A DNA stretch of 64,000 nucleotides from Leifsonia sp. Root227 (GTDB lineage Bacteria > Actinomycetota > Actinomycetes > Actinomycetales > Microbacteriaceae): positions 1 to 64,000 of the forward strand of contig NZ_LMIO01000002.1 in assembly GCF_001428745.1 (NCBI RefSeq), given 5' to 3'. This document shows positions 59,230-64,000 of the stretch, piece after piece. How positions within the stretch are numbered: position 1 is the stretch's first letter; each line of letters starts with the position of its first letter. Under the pieces are notes generated by a model. It was not told the origin of the DNA and ran no database searches. It saw only the letters and a program-made list of their open reading frames with translations. Made by a program: the position numbers and the translations under genes.

Positions 59230-61063
59230 CGACGCCGACCGAAGTGATCATCGACCCGCGCGCAGGCCGCCGCGGCTCCACGTTCGTCCGCTTCATCAAG
59301 CGACCGGCAGGCGCGATCTCGCTCGCCGTGCTCGTGCTGGTGCTGCTGGTGGCGTTCTTCGCCCCGCTGCTGTCGCCGCACGACCCCAACTTCGTCGATC
59401 TCGCGCTGACGAAGGCGCCGCCGAGCCCCGCGCATCCACTGGGCGGGGACAGCGCAGGCCGGGATGTGCTGAGCCGCCTGATCTGGGGGACGCAGTCGAC
59501 CCTGTGGGGTGCGTTCGTGACCATCCTGGTCGCCGTGGTCGTCGGCGTGCCTGCCGGGCTGGCAGCCGGATACTACGGCCGCTTCTTCGACAGGGCGGCC
59601 ACCTGGGTGAGCGACGCGCTGCAGGCCATCCCCGCCATGATCATCCTGCTCATCGTCGCCGCCGGCACGCGCAACGACTTCACCGTGCTGATGGCGACGC
59701 TTGGTGTGTTCATGGCGCCCGGCTACTTCCGCCTCACCCGCTCGACTGTGCTGGCCGTGCGCAACGAGCCGTACGTGGACGCCGCCAAGGTCTCCGGCCT
59801 CGGCAACGCGCGGATCATGGCCAAGCACATCGTGAAGGCGGTGTACGCGCCCGTGATCATCCAGACCGCGCTGACCGCCGGGATGGCGATGGGGATGCAG
59901 GCGGGCCTCCAGTTCCTCGGCATCGGCGGGGCCAAGACGCCCGGCTGGGGCGCGATGATGAACGAGGGCTTCCGCAACATGCTGACCAACCCCCTGCTGC
60001 TGCTCTGGCCGTCGCTCGCGCTCGGCATCACCATCGCGGCGCTGGCGATCCTCGGCTCGACGCTCGCCGACGTGGTGAGCGTGCGGACGCCGATCGGCAG
60101 GCGGAGGAAGGGTGCGCGCACCTCCCGTGCGCGGGCGGCCGCCGCAGGTGCCGAGCCGTCGACGGTCACCTCCTCCACCGGCTCGATCGCGCACAAGTCG
60201 GCCGACTCGGCGGTGCAGCTCCAGAACCTGCGCGTGAACTACGCGACGCCGGACGGCGGGACGGTCGAGGTGGTGCACGGCATCACTCTCGACGTCGCGC
60301 CGGGCGAGGTGCTCGGCATCGTCGGCGAGTCCGGCTCCGGCAAGTCGCAGACGGTCTTCTCGATCCTCGACCTGCTCCCCGCCGGCGGCGAATACACCGC
60401 TGATGCCCTGTGGATCGGAGGTGCAGACGTCACCAGGATGCCGCACAAGGAACGGCAGAAGCTGCTCGGCCACGAGGTGGGGTACATCCCCCAGGAGCCG
60501 ATGTCGAACCTGGACCCGTCGTACACGATCGGCTTCCAGCTCACCGAGCCGCTGCGCACGGTGCACAAGCTGTCCAAGGCGGACGCGAAGGCGCGCGCCC
60601 TGGCGATGCTGGAGAAGGTCGGCATCGTCGACCCTGCCAGGGTGATGAAGTCGTACCCGCACCAGCTGTCCGGCGGCATGGCCCAGCGCGTGCTGATCGC
60701 CGGGGCCATCGCAGGCAAGCCGTCGGTGCTGGTCGCCGACGAGCCGACGACCGCGCTCGACGTCACCGTGCAGGCCGAAGTGCTCGAGCTGCTGCGCGAA
60801 CTGCAGCAGGAGTACCGGATGGCCCTGGTCATCGTGACCCACAACTTCGGCGTCGTCGCCGACATCTGCGACCGCGTCGTGGTGATGCGCGACGGCGGCA
60901 TCGTGGAGGTCGGGACGGTCGACAGGATCTTCTCGCAGCCGACCGACCCGTACACGGCCGAGCTGATCGCCGCCTCCCTCGACGGAGCGGCCAGCAGGTC
61001 GCAGCTCGACGCGCCCCTGGCCGAGCCGACAGAACCCACCGACCCGCGGAAGGCGGTCCTCGC

Positions 61064-61067
<4 letters not shown>
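59226..61067 (+). CDS. Permease-ATPase fusion (DppC-DppD)
   Basis: 613 residues. Residues 1 to about 290 are a DppC permease (KRPAGAISLAVLVLVLLVAFFAPLL; EAA-like loop NEPYVDAAKVSGLGNARIMAKHIV). After a basic Ala/Ser-rich linker, an ABC ATPase follows (about 330-600) with Walker A GESGSGKS, signature LSGGMAQRV, VLVADEPTTALDV and a C-terminal oligopeptide-transporter tail (PYTAELIAA). Such fusions are common in actinobacteria. ATG 59226 and the end at 61067 overlap both neighbours by 4 bases. Confidence 0.92.
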
Positions 61068-61899
<832 letters not shown>

Positions 61900-61903
<4 letters not shown>

Positions 61904-64000
61904 GCGCCGCCGCCGGCAACGGGGCGCCGCGGGAGAGCAGAGGGTACGAGGGGTTCGGCGGCTTCGTCGCGGAGACGGCGAGCGCATCCACACCGTCCTG
62001 GCCGGCGCGCGTGCGTGCCAGAGACGGCGCGCCGAACGTGATCGTGGTGCTGCTCGACGACCTCGGATTCAGCGACCTCTCGCCGTTCGGCAGCGAGATC
62101 GCCACCCCGGCCGTGCAGGAGCTCGCCGAGACCGGTTACCGGTTCACGAACTACCACTCCACTCCGGTCTGTTCCCCTGCACGCGCAGCGCTGCTCACCG
62201 GGCTCAACCCGCATCGCGCGGGGTTCGCGTCCGTGGTGCACGCCGATCCCGGATTCCCCGGCTATGTGATGGAGATCGCGGACGACGTGCCGACCATCGC
62301 CGAGTCGTTCCGCGCATCCGGATATGCCACCTTCATGGTCGGCAAGTGGCACCTGACCACGGAGTCGAAGATGCACGACGGAGCGGACAAGGCGTCCTGG
62401 CCGCTGCAGCGCGGCTTCGATCGCTACTACGGCTCGATGGACGGCTTCACCACGCTGTTCCACCCGCACCGGCTGGTGAGCGACAACAGCCCGGTCACAG
62501 TCGACGAGTTCCCCGACGACTACTACCTGACCGACGACCTCACCGACCGCGCCATCGGGATGATCCGAGGGCTGCGCGCCAACGACGGCGACAAGCCGTT
62601 CTTCCTCTACTTCGCACACCACGCCGTGCACGGCCCGATCCAGGCGAAGGCCGCAGACATCGCGACGTATCGCGGCGCGTACGAGCGCGGCTGGGACCAC
62701 ATCCGGTCGGAGCGGTTCGCCAGGCAGGTGCGCGACGGGCTGTTCCCGCCGCACACGGTCCCAGCGCCGCGCAACGAGGAGCCGCTCGCCCCCGTGGCGG
62801 CGTGGGACGAGCTCAGCGACGAGCAGCGCGCGCTGTTCGCCCGCTACATGGAGGTCTACGCCGCGGCGGTCGACAACGTCGACCAGAATCTCGCGCGGCT
62901 GATGGATGCGCTGCGCGCGTCGGGCGAGTACGAGAACACGATCGTCGTCGTCGCCTCCGACAACGGAGGCACGGGCGAGGGCGGCCCAGAAGGCACCCGC
63001 AGCTACTTCAGCCAGTTCGTGCAGCTCGCCGGGCTCCCGGCAGACTGGGAGCGCGACGTGGACCGCGACCCGGAGCTGATCGGCGGTCCGCGCGTGTTCG
63101 CGCACTATCCGGCGGGATGGGCGTACGCGTCGAACACGCCGTTCCGTCTTTACAAGGGCGCGACGTACGAGGGCGGCATCCGCGTGCCCCTGGTGGTCTC
63201 CTGGCCGGCCGGGCTGCCGCGCGCTGCCGGAGACAGCGGTGTGCGGGACCAGTACACCTACGTCACCGACCTCGGTCAGACCCTGCTCTCGCTCGCCGGG
63301 GTCGCGCCGCTGTCCTCCCGCGCGGGTCTCACCGCCAAGGAGGTCGACGGCGTGCCGTTCGACAGCGTGCTGCTGGATGCGTCAGCGCCGGCGGTGCGCA
63401 CCGAGCAGTACTCGGAGTTCGCCGGCAACCGCGCATTCGTCAGCGGCCGCTGGAAGATCGTCACCGACCACCACTGGGCCGATGCGTTCACCGACGCCGA
63501 GTGGCGGCTCTACGACCTCGACGCCGACCCCACCGAGCGTGTGGACCTGGCGGGGACGCATCCAGAGCTAGTCGCCGAGCTGGCCGAGCAGTGGCGTGCA
63601 GCGGGCTGGTGGAACACGGTGTTCCCGCTCGGGGACGACGGCTCGCTGTTCACCCAGCGGCCGTCGACGGAGCTGGAGCTCGAGCGGCCGGTGACGCTCT
63701 ACCCAGGGACGCCGACGCTGGAGCGGTTCCGCGCGAGCAAGCTCACCAAGCTGCGCAGCTTCGACGTCGTCGTGCGCGCCGACCTCGCGTCGGGGGAGGG
63801 CACCCTTGTCGCCCACGGCGACCAGGGCGGCGGTTACGTGCTGCGCGTGTCGGACGGATCGTTGACGCTCGCATACAACGAGTACGGCAGGATGCACAGG
63901 GTCGCGGTGCCGCTCGTCGCCCTGGGCGGACAGGACGTGACGCTGCGCTTCGAGGCGCTGCCCGGCATCCGGTGGCTGATCGGCGTCGAAGCGGGCGGCG
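61900..64000 (+). CDS. Arylsulfatase (formylglycine type), partial at the window edge
   Basis: An open frame from GTG 61900 runs 700 codons to the window end without a stop. It is a type I sulfatase: VIVVLLDDLGFSDLS with metal-binding Asp-Asp, CSPAR at 91-95 (C-x-P-x-R, Cys91 to be converted to formylglycine), GKWHL, and ASDNGG with metal ligands Asp-Asn. The C-terminal part (from about 595, SFDVVVRADLASG) looks like an extra beta domain. No signal peptide is present, so it is probably cytoplasmic like Pseudomonas AtsA. It overlaps the ATPase stop as GTGA. A formylglycine-generating enzyme is not seen here and may lie further on. Confidence 0.92.

Overview
The window is chromosomal DNA from a high-G+C actinobacterium, most likely a member of the Microbacteriaceae (Leifsonia/Microbacterium-like). 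Supporting signs are the actinobacterial 5S rRNA 3' end at the left edge, strong G/C third-position bias, frequent GTG starts, a DUF2510 protein, a HAIR (HspR) element, permease-ATPase fusions of the Dpp type, and a sugar ABC importer without its own ATPase. No transposase, integrase, phage, CRISPR or tRNA gene was seen. Genus assignment is inference.

Left part (1-22 kb): the 5S rRNA end with two strong terminators, then a DEAD-box RNA helicase, an MFS transporter, a DUF4062-STAND-TPR protein, a methyltransferase, a class II amidotransferase and a DUF402 protein. Next come a divergent RimK-type ATP-grasp ligase (fused to an RCK_C domain) and a RimB-type retropepsin-like protease, a TetR/DHA2-MFS/MarR drug-efflux block, a 15-bp x5 tandem repeat, a VOC protein, and a four-gene envelope cluster ending in an OmpA-like lipoprotein. 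A second DHA2 MFS, an MmyB-type regulator divergent from an SDR, and a YcaQ/AlkX-type DNA glycosylase coupled to an unknown protein complete this part.

Middle (22-41 kb): a ClpC-type unfoldase with a HAIR box, a DUF2510 membrane protein, a low-G+C orphan HsdR-N-type nuclease, a bifunctional PBP with PASTA domains, and a DUF1611 (DgcN-like) gene behind a structured leader that hides its Shine-Dalgarno. Then comes a tightly coupled minus-strand operon: NCS1 permease - hydantoinase/oxoprolinase HyuA - three DUF917 paralogues - PucR regulator - zinc alcohol dehydrogenase, with an HD hydrolase just downstream. It looks like a catabolic unit for a hydantoin or thiohydantoin-like cyclic ureide/amide, probably controlled through twin palindromes upstream of the permease.

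Right part (41-64 kb): NUDIX, DUF1345 and class-C beta-lactamase-like genes; a LacI-controlled beta-galactoside operon (binding protein, two permeases, GH35 beta-galactosidase); and two facing catabolic operons. One is a homoprotocatechuate meta-cleavage operon (hpaH, hpaI, FAH-RraA fusion, FCD regulator, hpaE, hpaD). The other, divergent, is a Dpp-type ABC importer followed by a formylglycine-type arylsulfatase without a signal peptide that runs off the window. A shared operator-like motif lies in the region between them. I propose that this is one locus for importing a sulfated phenolic, desulfating it in the cytoplasm and cleaving the released catechol. The import-desulfation-cleavage link is inference.
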